Part shown: piece after piece, positions 15,110-23,881 of the stretch
Position numbering within the stretch: the stretch's first letter is position 1
How the letters are laid out: each line of letters starts with the position of its first letter
Made by a program: the position numbers and the translations under genes
The notes under the pieces: model-generated
Database searches by the model: none
What the model was told of the DNA's origin: nothing
What the model saw: the letters and a program-made list of their open reading frames with translations, nothing else
Assembly: GCA_945893045.1 (NCBI GenBank)
Contig: CAMDEA010000021.1
Location: forward strand, 1 to 64,000
DNA length: 64,000 nucleotides
Source of the DNA: Planctomyces sp. SH-PL62
GTDB lineage: Bacteria; Planctomycetota; Planctomycetia; Planctomycetales; Planctomycetaceae
Direction of reading: 5' to 3'

Positions 15110-15151
15110 CAGCGCGTGGAAGCCGGGGTCCGGCAGCCACGCGCTGTTTTT
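15110..15151 (+). terminator. Rho-independent terminator after rpsG
   Basis: CAGCGCGTGG at 15110-15119 pairs perfectly with CCACGCGCTG at 15137-15146, followed by TTTTT and further T-rich sequence. It ends the rpoBC-rpsLG transcript and separates it from fusA, which should then have its own promoter or depend on read-through. Confidence 0.85.
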
Positions 15152-15185
15152 CTTTGGTGCCTGGGTTTTCGGATCGGAGCCGATC

Positions 15186-17279
15186 ATGTCATACGACATC
15201 AAAGCCATTCGCAACATCGGCATCATCGCGCACATCGACGCCGGGAAGACGACGACGACCGAGCGAATTCTGTATTACGCCGGCGCGTCGCATCGGATGG
15301 GAAACGTCGATGACGGGACGACCATCACGGACTTCGATCCCGATGAGGCGAGGCGCGGGATCACGATCTATTCAGCGGCGATCACCTGCCGGTGGAAAGA
15401 CGCGACGATCAACATCATCGACACGCCGGGGCATGTGGACTTCACGGCCGAAGTCGAACGCAGCCTGCGAGTGCTCGACGGGGGCGTGGTAATCTTCAGC
15501 GGCGTGGATGGTGTCGAAGCTCAAAGCGAAACGGTGTGGCGGCAGGCCGACCGGTACGGCGTCCCGCGCATCTGCTTTATTAATAAGATGGATCGCATTG
15601 GGACCAACTTCGAAAAGGTTTTGGACGACATCCAGACCAGATTGCATGCGACACCACTGGCTTTGCAAATCCCAATCGGTGCCGGCTCGCTGCCGGATGA
15701 GAACTGTTTCAAAGGGATCATCGACCTGGTCACGATGAAGGCGCTGTATTGGGACGCGGAATCGCTGGGCTCGAAGTTTGAGGAACGCGACATTCCGGCT
15801 GAACTGGTCGATGAAGCCCAGCTTTGGCGGCACAAGTTGCTCGAAGCGATCGCCGAGATGGACGAGCAGGCGTTGGAGCAATACCTCGATACGCAAGACC
15901 TGCCGGCGGAAACAATCCAACGTCTGGTCCGCAAAGGGACCATTGAGCGGCAGTTCTTCCCGACGTTGTGTGGCACGTCCCTGCGGTACATCGGCGTGCA
16001 AGCGTTGATGGATGCCGTCATCGCCTACTTGCCATGCCCTCTCGATCGGCCGGCCATCGAAGGGATGCCGATGGCGATCAAGAAAGGCTCGCAGCAGACC
16101 AAGATCGAGAAACGCAAGACGTCGGTCGACGAGCCGTTCTGCGGGCTGGTCTTCAAGATCCAGGCGGACAAGCACGGGGACTTGTGCTTCTTGCGGATTT
16201 ATTCCGGGACGCTGAAGAGCGGCTCGAAAGTGCTGAACCCGCGCACGAACGCCAAAGAATTGGTCAGCCAGATTTGGCGCGTGCAGGCGGACTCGCGGGA
16301 GAAGATCGAAGCGGATGAAGCGTATGCCGGCGACATCGTTGGCGCGATTGGGCCGAAGGAAATCGCGACGGGAGACACGTTGTGCGCGACTCAGAATCCA
16401 ATCCTGTTGGAGAAGATCACGTTCCCGGAAACGGTGATCTCGATGGCGATCGAGCCAGACAGCAGTGCGGAGCGAAAGAAACTGGAAGAGACGCTGCGAC
16501 GGCTTGCGAAACAAGACCCGACGTTCAAGGTGCGAATCAATGAAGAGACCGGCGAGACGCTGGTCAGCGGCATGGGCGAGCTACATCTCGAAGTCATCAT
16601 GGACCGCATGCAGCGCGAATTCGGTGTGAAGGCCCGCGTTCACAAGCCGCGCGTCAGTTATCGCGAGACGGTGCGCAAAGCGGTCAATGTCGAGGGAGAA
16701 TTCTCACGGCTAGTCGGTGCGGCGACGCATTCGGCAAAGGTTCGTTTGCGCGTCGAACCGTTCGACGGTGAAGCCGCCGTCAGCGTCGAGAACGACCTAA
16801 AGCCCGGTGTGTTGCCAACCGCCTTGGTTTCGCTCCTCGAACAATCCATTGAAGAAGGAGCTAATGCCGGTGGCATGTACGGCAACCCGTTGATGCGGGT
16901 GCGGTTCACAATCACTGGAGTCGACTACAAAGAGGGTGAATCGAACGATGTCGCGTTGACGGCCGCCGCAGCCAAAGCGGTTGCCGAGGGATTGGAGAAA
17001 GCAGGTTGCGTACTGCTGGAACCGGTGATGAAGCTGGAAGTGGTCACGCCGGAGGAGTTCATCGGCAACGTGCAAGCCGACTTGAATGCGCGCCGCGCGG
17101 CGATTGTGCGGTCGGAGAACCGCGGCCGGCTGTGGGTCATTGAAGCAGAAGTCGCGCTGGCGAAAATGTTCGGCTATTCGACGCAGGTACGTGGCCTCTC
17201 GCAGGGCCGGGCATCTTATTCGATGGAACCGCTCAAGTACGCGGAGGCTCCGCCGGAAGTGCTGGAGTCGATGTGGTGA
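15186..17279 (+). CDS. fusA: Elongation factor G
   Basis: A 697-residue translocation GTPase. The P loop reads [15 protein letters not shown] near residue 16, G3 is DTPGHVDF, G4 is NKMDR, and the domain III/IV signature GMGELHLEV is present. The switch I approach is divergent ([13 protein letters not shown] rather than DWMEQEQERGITI), and the G3-following segment [15 protein letters not shown] also differs slightly from proteobacterial EF-G. The overall length and domain order match EF-G. Position after rpsL-rpsG supports it being the main translational copy, although planctomycetes often carry EF-G paralogues elsewhere. Confidence 0.95.
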   Translation: MSYDIKAIRNIGIIAHIDAGKTTTTERILYYAGASHRMGNVDDGTTITDFDPDEARRGITIYSAAITCRWKDATINIIDTPGHVDFTAEVERSLRVLDGGVVIFSGVDGVEAQSETVWRQADRYGVPRICFINKMDRIGTNFEKVLDDIQTRLHATPLALQIPIGAGSLPDENCFKGIIDLVTMKALYWDAESLGSKFEERDIPAELVDEAQLWRHKLLEAIAEMDEQALEQYLDTQDLPAETIQRLVRKGTIERQFFPTLCGTSLRYIGVQALMDAVIAYLPCPLDRPAIEGMPMAIKKGSQQTKIEKRKTSVDEPFCGLVFKIQADKHGDLCFLRIYSGTLKSGSKVLNPRTNAKELVSQIWRVQADSREKIEADEAYAGDIVGAIGPKEIATGDTLCATQNPILLEKITFPETVISMAIEPDSSAERKKLEETLRRLAKQDPTFKVRINEETGETLVSGMGELHLEVIMDRMQREFGVKARVHKPRVSYRETVRKAVNVEGEFSRLVGAATHSAKVRLRVEPFDGEAAVSVENDLKPGVLPTALVSLLEQSIEEGANAGGMYGNPLMRVRFTITGVDYKEGESNDVALTAAAAKAVAEGLEKAGCVLLEPVMKLEVVTPEEFIGNVQADLNARRAAIVRSENRGRLWVIEAEVALAKMFGYSTQVRGLSQGRASYSMEPLKYAEAPPEVLESMW

Positions 17280-17282
17280 GTC

Positions 17283-18119
17283 ATGGATCTCATTGCCGAA
17301 CAGTGCCGCCGGAATGTGGTGACCGATGACACCTGGTCGCTGTACTCCGCGCATCGCGAGCGTGTGACACAGACATTGCTGGGGACTGGTACGGCACCGG
17401 CCGAGCGGTTGTGTTTGCTGGGGGCGGGCAACCTCAACGATCTCGATTTGGCCGCGTTGTTGACCGCGTTTCGAGAGATTGTGCTTGTGGATCTGGACGC
17501 CGAAGCGTTGCAGCGCGGGCTGATTCGGCAGGGCTTGGCTGGGGACAATCGCATTCGAATCGTGGCTCCAGTGGATGTCAGCGGTGTGTTCACCGAGTTG
17601 ACGGAGATGGAGAACGCGCAAGCTCGCGAAGCCGCGATTGAGCGTTGCTTGGGGACGTTGGCGCAAACACCTGACTTCGGCTGGAAGGGAAGTTGCGATG
17701 TGGTGGCGTCGGTCGGATTGCTGACGCAGTTGATTGATGGCGTCACGCGGACCATTGACGAGTCACATCCGCGATCCTGGGAAATCGTGTCAGCATTGCG
17801 GACACAACATCTGCGTCTGATGTTGGAATTGGCGGCCTCTGGCGGTGCGGCAGTGTTGGTGACCGAGGTGGTGTCTTCGGATTCTTGTCCGGCGCTGCTG
17901 TCGGTGAGTGACGCTGAATTGCCGGAACTTCTGCGGCGGGAGATCGCGGCTCGGAACTTTTTCACCGGAACGAATCCGGCGGCGTTGCAACGGTTGCTGC
18001 GGACGGAGGTCCGTTTCGCCGGGCAATTGGCGAGCGTGCGGTTTTCGGAGCCGTGGTTGTGGACCTTTCTGGCTCGGACGTATGCGGTTTTCGCGGTGAC
18101 CATGCGGAAGTTCGGATGA
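17283..18119 (+). CDS. Putative Rossmann-fold SAM methyltransferase
   Basis: A 278-residue protein starting three bases after the fusA stop and likely co-transcribed. Residues 42-75 show a Rossmann pattern: LCLLGAGNLNDLDL (glycine loop), then a hydrophobic strand ending in acidic residues (EIVLVDLD) that could bind the SAM ribose. A later CDVVASVGLLTQL segment fits motif IV of class I methyltransferases. No substrate motif was recognised. Function is inferred from fold only; it might also be an inactive relative. Confidence 0.6.
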   Translation: MDLIAEQCRRNVVTDDTWSLYSAHRERVTQTLLGTGTAPAERLCLLGAGNLNDLDLAALLTAFREIVLVDLDAEALQRGLIRQGLAGDNRIRIVAPVDVSGVFTELTEMENAQAREAAIERCLGTLAQTPDFGWKGSCDVVASVGLLTQLIDGVTRTIDESHPRSWEIVSALRTQHLRLMLELAASGGAAVLVTEVVSSDSCPALLSVSDAELPELLRREIAARNFFTGTNPAALQRLLRTEVRFAGQLASVRFSEPWLWTFLARTYAVFAVTMRKFG

Positions 18120-18497
18120 TGCCAGTTTCCGCAGACGGAATAGGCTGGTCGCCGCGTTGAGGCCAACTTCTTGGGTCGCACGGATTGGTCCGGTCGCGAC
18201 GTGTCCCGGTGGCGAGTCAAACCTGGAGGGCGTGGCGGAGCATTCGGTGCCTCCGTTACGACTGCTCGGTTTGCCACATCGTTGCGACTGATCCGGTCTA
18301 CCGAAGCCGTTCTCTTTGAGAAGTCTGCGCAGGCTCGACGATACCTCTTTTAGATTCACGCATGGAAGCGATGTGCGATGGCCCGCTTCGGCAAGACGCC
18401 GAATGATCGTGGTCCGCCTTGCCGCGTTGGTGGCTCGAATCTGATGCCCGGCCCTGCCACTTCCCGTCACTCTAACCAGAAGACATGCAGGACTTTC
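18120..18497. other. Intergenic stretch upstream of the sigma gene
   Basis: About 380 bp between the methyltransferase-like gene and the sigma factor. No RNA gene, long hairpin or convincing promoter was recognised. The sigma frame is open back to 18378, but those 40 residues lack family similarity. Confidence 0.4.
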
Positions 18498-19343
18498 ATG
18501 CCTACTACCGCGACTCCTCGACGCCGTCTCGCGTCCCGTGTTCAGAACCCCTTGGAAACGTATCTCCGTGAGATCAACGAAACCGCGTTGCTCACGGCTC
18601 AAGAAGAAAAGGATTTGTCGAACGCCATCCACGAAGGTGACACCGCCGCTCGTGACCGGATGGTGCGGGCGAACCTGCGATTGGTGGTGAACATCGCGCG
18701 GGCCTACACCAACAAGGGCCTGCCGCTGCAAGACCTCATCGAGGAAGGAAACCTGGGACTGCTCCGAGCGGTCGAGGGCTTCGACCCGAACATGAATACG
18801 CGGTTCAGCACCTACGGCAGCTATTGGATCAAGCAGTCGATCAAACGTGCGTTGGTGAACTCGGCCAAGACGATCCGCGTGCCGGCGTACATGGTCGAGC
18901 TGCTCTCGAAGTGGCGACGCGCGACGGCTCAATTGTCGGATGAACTCGGTCGGCCACCCACCTCGGAAGAGGTCGCGAAGTTGCTCGAAGTGCCGGCAAA
19001 GAAGCTGCGGATCGTCAAGAAGGCGATTCAGCTCTACAACTCGACACCGCAGACCGAACAAGGTGATGGCGGTTGGTCACTGGGCGAGATGGTCGCCGAT
19101 CAACGGCAAAAAAGTCCCGAAGCGGAGATGGTCGAGACCGACAATCTCACCCACGTCTACAAAATGCTGGAGACGATGGACCCCCGCGAAGCCACGATTC
19201 TGCGGATGCGATTCGGCCTCGACGATTCCGAGCCGAAGACACTCAAAGAAATTGGTGAGTCGCTGGGACTGACCCGTGAGCGGGTCCGACAGATCGAGAA
19301 CGAAGCTCTCAATCGTCTCGCCAAGGGTTTGATGGGCGACTGA
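18498..19343 (+). CDS. RNA polymerase sigma factor, RpoD/SigA family
   Basis: A 281-residue sigma-70 factor. The start chosen is ATG 18498 after AGGA. Region 1.2 begins at NPLETYLREINETALL; region 2 contains NLRLVVNIARAY, LPLQDLIEEGNLGL and FSTYGSYWIKQSI; region 3 lies around RRATAQLSDELGRPPT; region 4 ends in TLKEIGESLGLTRERVRQIENEAL. It lacks region 1.1, so it is shorter than a typical primary sigma and may be a group 2 factor, but all core and promoter-binding regions are present. It is followed by a clear terminator. Confidence 0.93.
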   Translation: MPTTATPRRRLASRVQNPLETYLREINETALLTAQEEKDLSNAIHEGDTAARDRMVRANLRLVVNIARAYTNKGLPLQDLIEEGNLGLLRAVEGFDPNMNTRFSTYGSYWIKQSIKRALVNSAKTIRVPAYMVELLSKWRRATAQLSDELGRPPTSEEVAKLLEVPAKKLRIVKKAIQLYNSTPQTEQGDGGWSLGEMVADQRQKSPEAEMVETDNLTHVYKMLETMDPREATILRMRFGLDDSEPKTLKEIGESLGLTRERVRQIENEALNRLAKGLMGD

Positions 19344-19377
19344 TACGGATCGTAAGAATTGATCGCAGGTGAAGTGG

Positions 19378-19415
19378 CCCGGCTTTTCAAAAAAGCCGGG
19401 CTTCTGGTTTTCTGA
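19378..19415 (+). terminator. Rho-independent terminator after the sigma gene
   Basis: CCCGGCTTTT pairs with AAAAGCCGGG at 19391-19400 around a short loop, followed by CTTCTGGTTTTCT. It lies 35 bp after the sigma factor stop. Confidence 0.75.
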
Positions 19416-19532
19416 CGACGCGCAGCATTCCAATGGGAATCCGGATGAGTCGGTCGCTGCTCGTAAGATTCAGCGCCGCTGGCCCGACCGTGTGCTGCGA
19501 ACGATTCGCCAACCGTCGAGCTGGTGGCGGCG

Positions 19533-20028
19533 CTAGGACACCGTCTGCTGGTAGAGGTACTTCTGGAAGCCGACGAACACGGTTCGAATTTGATCGGGCT
19601 GGCCGAGGTCGGCCATCGCGTCGGCAAGGGCGTTGTTGTATTTGAGTTTGAGCAGTGGTGAGAGTTTTTCCTGGTCCAGTTCATGGACTCCGACTTTCAC
19701 ATACTGAGCCAGCACGAAGGCAAGGAATGCCTGTCGCTTGCTGTCGAAGTGAGTGCTGATTTCGAGCTTGGCTCATCGCCTTGTTGTGGTCGATCAGCCC
19801 GTCAGCCCCCTTCGGAGCCGCCCAGCTTTCCCAGCGGTACGGCTTGTCGAGAATGAAGACGTACTTCTTCCCCTCCAACGCGGCTTCGTCCGCCTTGTCC
19901 TGTTCCAGCCCGTCGAGGTACTTCAGGAACAGCAGCCAAGAGGTCTGCTCGGTGTAGTCCAACTCGCTGGAACACCCCGCCTCTTTCCAAAGCACGTCGT
20001 CGATATTCTTGAAGGCTTGCTCAAACAT
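19533..20028 (-). pseudogene. Type I restriction-modification remnant (hsdM start joined to hsdR end)
   Basis: On the minus strand, ATG 20028 opens MFEQAFKNIDDVLWKEAG and continues through WLLFLKYLDGLEQDKA and YRWESWAAPKGADGL. This is the N-terminal helical domain of HsdM methyltransferases. The match ends near residue 85. About 10 bases later a different frame reads KRQAFLAFVLAQYVKVGVHELD to GFQKYLYQ and a stop at 19533, which is the C-terminal tail of HsdR. The HsdM catalytic domain, all of HsdS and most of HsdR are missing. The simplest reading is one large internal deletion that fused the ends out of frame. Confidence 0.8.
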
Positions 20029-20097
20029 GACTGGATGGCATTCTCTGAAGTGGGGCCGAGGAGATGGCGTCTGGTCGCGTGAGGCCCGCCGCGTCAC

Positions 20098-20128
20098 AAA
20101 AAAACTGGCGGCCTAAATTGGCCGCCAG
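20098..20128 (-). terminator. Minus-strand terminator-like hairpin without an upstream gene
   Basis: CTGGCGGCC (20105-20113) pairs perfectly with GGCCGCCAG (20120-20128). On the minus strand the stem is followed by TTTTTTT. No minus-strand gene lies directly upstream, so it may be left from a deleted gene, or it may insulate the hsd remnant. Confidence 0.6.
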
Positions 20129-20316
20129 AAGCTCACGGGGAGATTGTATGTTCTGGGACTGTCACGTTGCCAACTTGCACCTGCGTTTGGCACGCTTGGG
20201 CCGTCTCCTGGTGCCACAGTGAGTCTGGCCAAGTGACTGATCGAGAAGTAGCCTGTCGCCTCGTCAGTGATCCAGCAACTCTTGTCTGGATGCGACGAGT
20301 TGCGAGAGGTTCTGCG

Positions 20317-20700
20317 ATGAAACAAGCCGCGTTGGTTCTCGGTGGTGCGGTGCTTGGCGGAGTGGTTGGTTACTTCGCTTTCTTTTGGATTGCTCAACAG
20401 GGCTTCTACGGCATCGCGTTGCCGGGCGGACTGCTGGGTCTGGGAGCGGGTTGCGTTGCCTGTCGCTGGCGCTGGCCGTCCGTTGTTTGCGGAGTCATGG
20501 CTCTCGCACTGACCCTTTTCACCGAATGGAAACACGCTCCCTTTGCCAAGGATGAGAGCCTGAGCTACTTTTTGATGCATCTCCAAGACAAAGCGACTGT
20601 GAAGCTGCTGATGATCGCTGCCGGCACATTCATTGGATTTTGGGTGCCCTTTCGCCGCGTGGAATCGGATCGCCAGCCCAATCCGAAAACCTCTGCGTGA
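20317..20700 (+). CDS. Small conserved-looking integral membrane protein
   Basis: A 127-residue protein starting at ATG 20317 after GAGAGG. It has four hydrophobic segments: near residues 5-25 (AALVLGGAVLGGVVGYFAFF), 32-48, 53-68 and 95-110, joined by short loops; the segment FTEWKHAPFAKDESLSYF is hydrophilic. No enzyme motif is visible and the function is unknown. The upstream extension of the frame to 20167 lacks a membrane-protein start and was not used. Confidence 0.7.
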   Translation: MKQAALVLGGAVLGGVVGYFAFFWIAQQGFYGIALPGGLLGLGAGCVACRWRWPSVVCGVMALALTLFTEWKHAPFAKDESLSYFLMHLQDKATVKLLMIAAGTFIGFWVPFRRVESDRQPNPKTSA

Positions 20701-20721
20701 TTCTGTGGCGACGATTGAGAG

Positions 20722-21504
20722 ATGATGATGGAATCCAATTCCGCGACCGAGCCAACTCCCTTTGATGATGGCGAATTCTACGACATCCTCATGGGCCAGT
20801 TGGCGGACTACGACCTGGCTTTTTATCGCCAGTTAGCCGGTGAAGCTGGCGGACCTGTGCTGGACCTTCCCTGCGGCACCGGGCGAATCCTTTTGCCGTT
20901 GCTGCAAGAGGGGATCGATATCGAAGGGGTGGACCTGTCCGCCGAGATGTTGGCAAGGCTACGTCAAAAGGCCGAAGCGTTGGGATTGCAGCCGCGAGTG
21001 CATCAAGCCAGCTTCACCAACTTTTGTCTGGAGCGTCAGTTCGCGCTGATCATCAGCCCGTGCAATTCCTTCGTTCACAATCTCACGGCGGATGATCAAA
21101 TTCAATCTTTGCGACTGTGCCGTGAGCACTTGCTGCTCGGCGGCTTGCTCGTAATCGACACGTTCTTTCCTGGCTCACAATTCCTCGCCGCGAACAACCA
21201 GCGAGTGTTGGAAGGAGAGATCACGCATCCCACCACCGGGAATCGCTTGCGAATGTATGACTTGCGCTCGATGGACCGTGTGACGCAGATTTTTCACTCC
21301 GCGAACGAAATCGAGGAACTCGATGCCGATGGTCGGTTGCTGTCGACGCGGCCGTTCTCGACGAGCATCCGCTGGATTTACAAAACCGAAATGGAATTGC
21401 TGCTCCGCATCGCGGGCTTTTCCCGCTGGGAAATCTGCGGCGGGTTTGATCGCCGGCCGTTGGAACTCGAAACCGACGCGATGCTCGCGTTCGCGTGGAA
21501 GTGA
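20722..21504 (+). CDS. Class I SAM-dependent methyltransferase
   Basis: A 260-residue protein with the SAM-binding motif VLDLPCGTGRI near residue 47 and the acidic residue of motif II in IEGVDLS. Motif IV is the SPCNSF region. The C-terminal part has a beta-rich segment typical of methyltransferases whose substrate is not predictable. ATG codons at 20722, 20725 and 20728 are possible starts; the first follows GAGAG. It lies 21 bp after the small membrane protein gene and converges on hemA, with an inverted repeat between them. Confidence 0.85.
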   Translation: MMMESNSATEPTPFDDGEFYDILMGQLADYDLAFYRQLAGEAGGPVLDLPCGTGRILLPLLQEGIDIEGVDLSAEMLARLRQKAEALGLQPRVHQASFTNFCLERQFALIISPCNSFVHNLTADDQIQSLRLCREHLLLGGLLVIDTFFPGSQFLAANNQRVLEGEITHPTTGNRLRMYDLRSMDRVTQIFHSANEIEELDADGRLLSTRPFSTSIRWIYKTEMELLLRIAGFSRWEICGGFDRRPLELETDAMLAFAWK

Positions 21505-21514
21505 CCAACGCGAA

Positions 21515-21600
21515 GGGGTCGGGAGTCTTTTTCAGGCCGCCTGTCCCTGTTGCGATTCGCGTTCTCGCGTCAGGGCGGCCTGAAAAAGACTCCCGACCCC
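21515..21600. repeat. Inverted repeat, GGGGTCGGG family (copy 1)
   Basis: The 27-bp arms 21515-21541 and 21574-21600 are perfect inverted copies, starting GGGGTCGGGAGTCTTTTTC and ending GACTCCCGACCCC. The element lies between the convergent methyltransferase and hemA genes and could also form a strong bidirectional hairpin in RNA. Confidence 0.9.
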
Positions 21601-21607
21601 GTTTGGC

Positions 21608-22894
21608 TCAATCCCGCAAGTGAAACAGCCGCTTGAGCGCGTCGATCAAACCGTGCGGCGTTCCCGATTTCGCCTCGTGTCGTAACGCTTCGAGCGGCGG
21701 GTGCAACAGTTTGTTGACGATGCGTTCCATGCTTCGCTCAACGGTTTCCAGATCAGCGGGCGAAAGATGCGCCAGCTTCGAGCGCAACCGTTCGAGTTCG
21801 TCGCGGCTGACATCGTGCCATTGCTCACGGAGGCGTTTGACGATCGGGCCGGTCGCCATGTGATAGACGTCCTGCATGAATCGTTCAGCCTCTTCGTCAA
21901 CGATCAGTTGCGCCTTCTCGATCTCGCGGTGGCGTGCCTTGCGGTTCTGGTCGCAAGTTTCTTCGAGCGCGTCGATGTCGTAGAGGAAAACGTTGTCATC
22001 CAAGTCGGCAATGGCCGGAGCAAAGTCGCGCGGAGCACCCAGGTCGAGAATGAACACCGGCTTCTCACCCGAACGGCGACGCGCTTCGCGGAAGCGATTC
22101 ACATCGACGACCGGTTCGGACGCGCCCGTCGTGCTGACGATCATGTCCGCGCGAGCAAGTTCTTCGTCGAGAGCATCCCACGAGCGCGGCCGCGCTCCGA
22201 CCGACGCGAATTGTGCGGCGAGCTTCTCCGCATTTTCGAGGCTGCGATTCACGACGGTGACTTGTCGCACCCCTTCTTCACAGAGATACCGCAGCGTTTC
22301 CTCGGCCATCTCGCCGGCTCCGAGAATCAGCACCCGCTTGTCGTCGAAGCGGTCGAAGATGCCGCGGCCGAAATCGCTGACCGCGACGCTGGCGATCGAG
22401 ACGCGGCCCTCGGCCAACCGTGTGTCGGATCGCACGCGCGCCGAAACGCGGATCGCTCCTTGAAACATCGCGTGTGTCAGCGGGCCGCAGGCGTTGTGCT
22501 CTTGAGCGATGCGGTAGGCCTCTTTGACTTGATTCACGATCTGCGGTTCGCCGAGCACCATGCTGTCGAGGCTCGACGCGACGCGGAACAAATGCCGCAC
22601 CGCGTCCGGTCCGGTCTCGGCCAAGAGTTCGTCGGAAAACTCTTCCAGCGGGACGCGATGAAAGTCCGACACGAACTCCGCGATCTGCTTGCGCGTCGGC
22701 GCGGCATCGGGCGATTCCTGCGCCGAATAGACTTCGACCCGATTGCACGTCGAGAGGACCACGAACTCGGCCGAACGGAAACGGCCGGCAAGTTCGCGAT
22801 ACGCCGCTTCGAGTTGGTCTCCCGCGAACGCGAGCCGCTCGCGAATCGACAGGTTCGCTGATTGATGATTGCAGTAGACGACCTGGAGGTTCAT
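21608..22894 (-). CDS. hemA: Glutamyl-tRNA reductase
   Basis: The 428-residue enzyme reduces glutamyl-tRNA to glutamate-1-semialdehyde, the first step of C5 haem biosynthesis. The catalytic cysteine lies in LSTCNRVEVYS near residue 50. The conserved GEPQIVNQVKEAY segment and the NADPH-binding GAGEMAEETLRYL follow. A C-terminal dimerisation helix ends the protein. The start ATG overlaps the stop of the upstream CcsA-like gene as ATGA, and TGGAGG six bases upstream is the ribosome site. This indicates a two-gene operon. Confidence 0.97.
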   Translation of the reverse strand: MNLQVVYCNHQSANLSIRERLAFAGDQLEAAYRELAGRFRSAEFVVLSTCNRVEVYSAQESPDAAPTRKQIAEFVSDFHRVPLEEFSDELLAETGPDAVRHLFRVASSLDSMVLGEPQIVNQVKEAYRIAQEHNACGPLTHAMFQGAIRVSARVRSDTRLAEGRVSIASVAVSDFGRGIFDRFDDKRVLILGAGEMAEETLRYLCEEGVRQVTVVNRSLENAEKLAAQFASVGARPRSWDALDEELARADMIVSTTGASEPVVDVNRFREARRRSGEKPVFILDLGAPRDFAPAIADLDDNVFLYDIDALEETCDQNRKARHREIEKAQLIVDEEAERFMQDVYHMATGPIVKRLREQWHDVSRDELERLRSKLAHLSPADLETVERSMERIVNKLLHPPLEALRHEAKSGTPHGLIDALKRLFHLRD

Positions 22895-23850
22895 GTTGGA
22901 CCTCCAGCGGTCGTGCCACGCAAAGCCGTACCGCGACCGTCAGGGAGCGGCCCGAATGTGAATTGATGCAAGCCGCTCCCTAACGGTCGCGGTACGGCTG
23001 ATGTCTTCGCTCCGCTATGAAACGTGGTCAGCGACAACACCTGCAAGCCAATCAAAATCGCCAGCAGGAATCCGCCGGCCCACAACGTCAGCGCCGCGAC
23101 TTGCCTCCCAGTTGAGCGGCGTGTCGTCAGCAACCAGACAAACAGCGACATCATCGCCATCCAGACAACTCCGTGGCCAATGACGACCGGATCGGTGAAT
23201 GACAGGACGGCTCCAGCCTCTTGCGACGTCAGACCCAACGCGACGCCGCTGCCGAGGCCCAGCGTCAACACCGGCACGCTGACCACCACCGCCCACCAGT
23301 TCCAACGGGCCAGCCGGGATAAACTCGGCAACAGGACTCCTGGTTGCGAAGCGTGATGCCGTTTCAAACGCCGGTGCTGCACGACGTACATCACGCTCAA
23401 CATGACTCCGACAACGACTCCCGTGATCCCAACCGCCAGCAGCGAAGCGTGCAACATCACCAGTCCGCGATTTCCGGCGATCAAAGGATTGGGCTGCTTG
23501 CTGACGAGGTATGACGCGCCCACAAACAGCAACACGACTGGCAGCAGAAACAACCCGACCGCCAACTCGCGGTCCACGGTCGTCAGGAACAGGTACAACA
23601 GCACGACAATCCAGGCGAGCACCAGCAGCCAATCGTGCGGGGAACTGAGCAGCGGCGGGAGGTTTTCTTGCCGGCCACGGATCAGCAGATAGCCCGTCTG
23701 AGCCGCAAAGCCGGCGAGACCAAAGACCAACCCGATCCAGCGTGCCACCGGCCAGCGTTTCAGCAACCGCGCGGCATCCAACACCAACGCCACCACATAG
23801 CTGGCGAGGAAACAGAAGACGCTCACTTTGGCGAAGAATTCGATCGGCAT
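22891..23850 (-). CDS. CcsA/HemX-like cytochrome c assembly membrane protein
   Basis: A 319-residue protein with about eight membrane helices, of the CcmC/CcsA/HemX superfamily. It directly precedes and overlaps hemA, an arrangement seen with HemX-type proteins; in Bacillus HemX affects HemA level. The start chosen is ATG 23850; a GTG at 23880 is an alternative. The last 35 or so residues (from about AVPRPLGSG to the stop) are encoded by an inverted repeat at 22924-22999 and are not membrane-like, so the original C-terminus seems to have been replaced or extended. Confidence 0.8.
   Translation of the reverse strand: MPIEFFAKVSVFCFLASYVVALVLDAARLLKRWPVARWIGLVFGLAGFAAQTGYLLIRGRQENLPPLLSSPHDWLLVLAWIVVLLYLFLTTVDRELAVGLFLLPVVLLFVGASYLVSKQPNPLIAGNRGLVMLHASLLAVGITGVVVGVMLSVMYVVQHRRLKRHHASQPGVLLPSLSRLARWNWWAVVVSVPVLTLGLGSGVALGLTSQEAGAVLSFTDPVVIGHGVVWMAMMSLFVWLLTTRRSTGRQVAALTLWAGGFLLAILIGLQVLSLTTFHSGAKTSAVPRPLGSGLHQFTFGPLPDGRGTALRGTTAGGPT
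22924..22999. repeat. Inverted repeat, AGCCGTACCGCGACCG family
   Basis: The 28-bp arms 22924-22951 and 22972-22999 match except at one or two bases. The element covers the 3' end of the CcsA-like gene, immediately before hemA. A lone half-arm of the same sequence lies at 58493-58518. Confidence 0.88.
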
Positions 23851-23881
23851 GGCCGCAGGATATTGCGGGGACAGTCTCACG

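Noticed and set aside
20113-20586. A 157-codon minus-strand open frame
   Set aside because: It overlaps the small membrane protein gene, has no domain or start signal and ends in the terminator stem.
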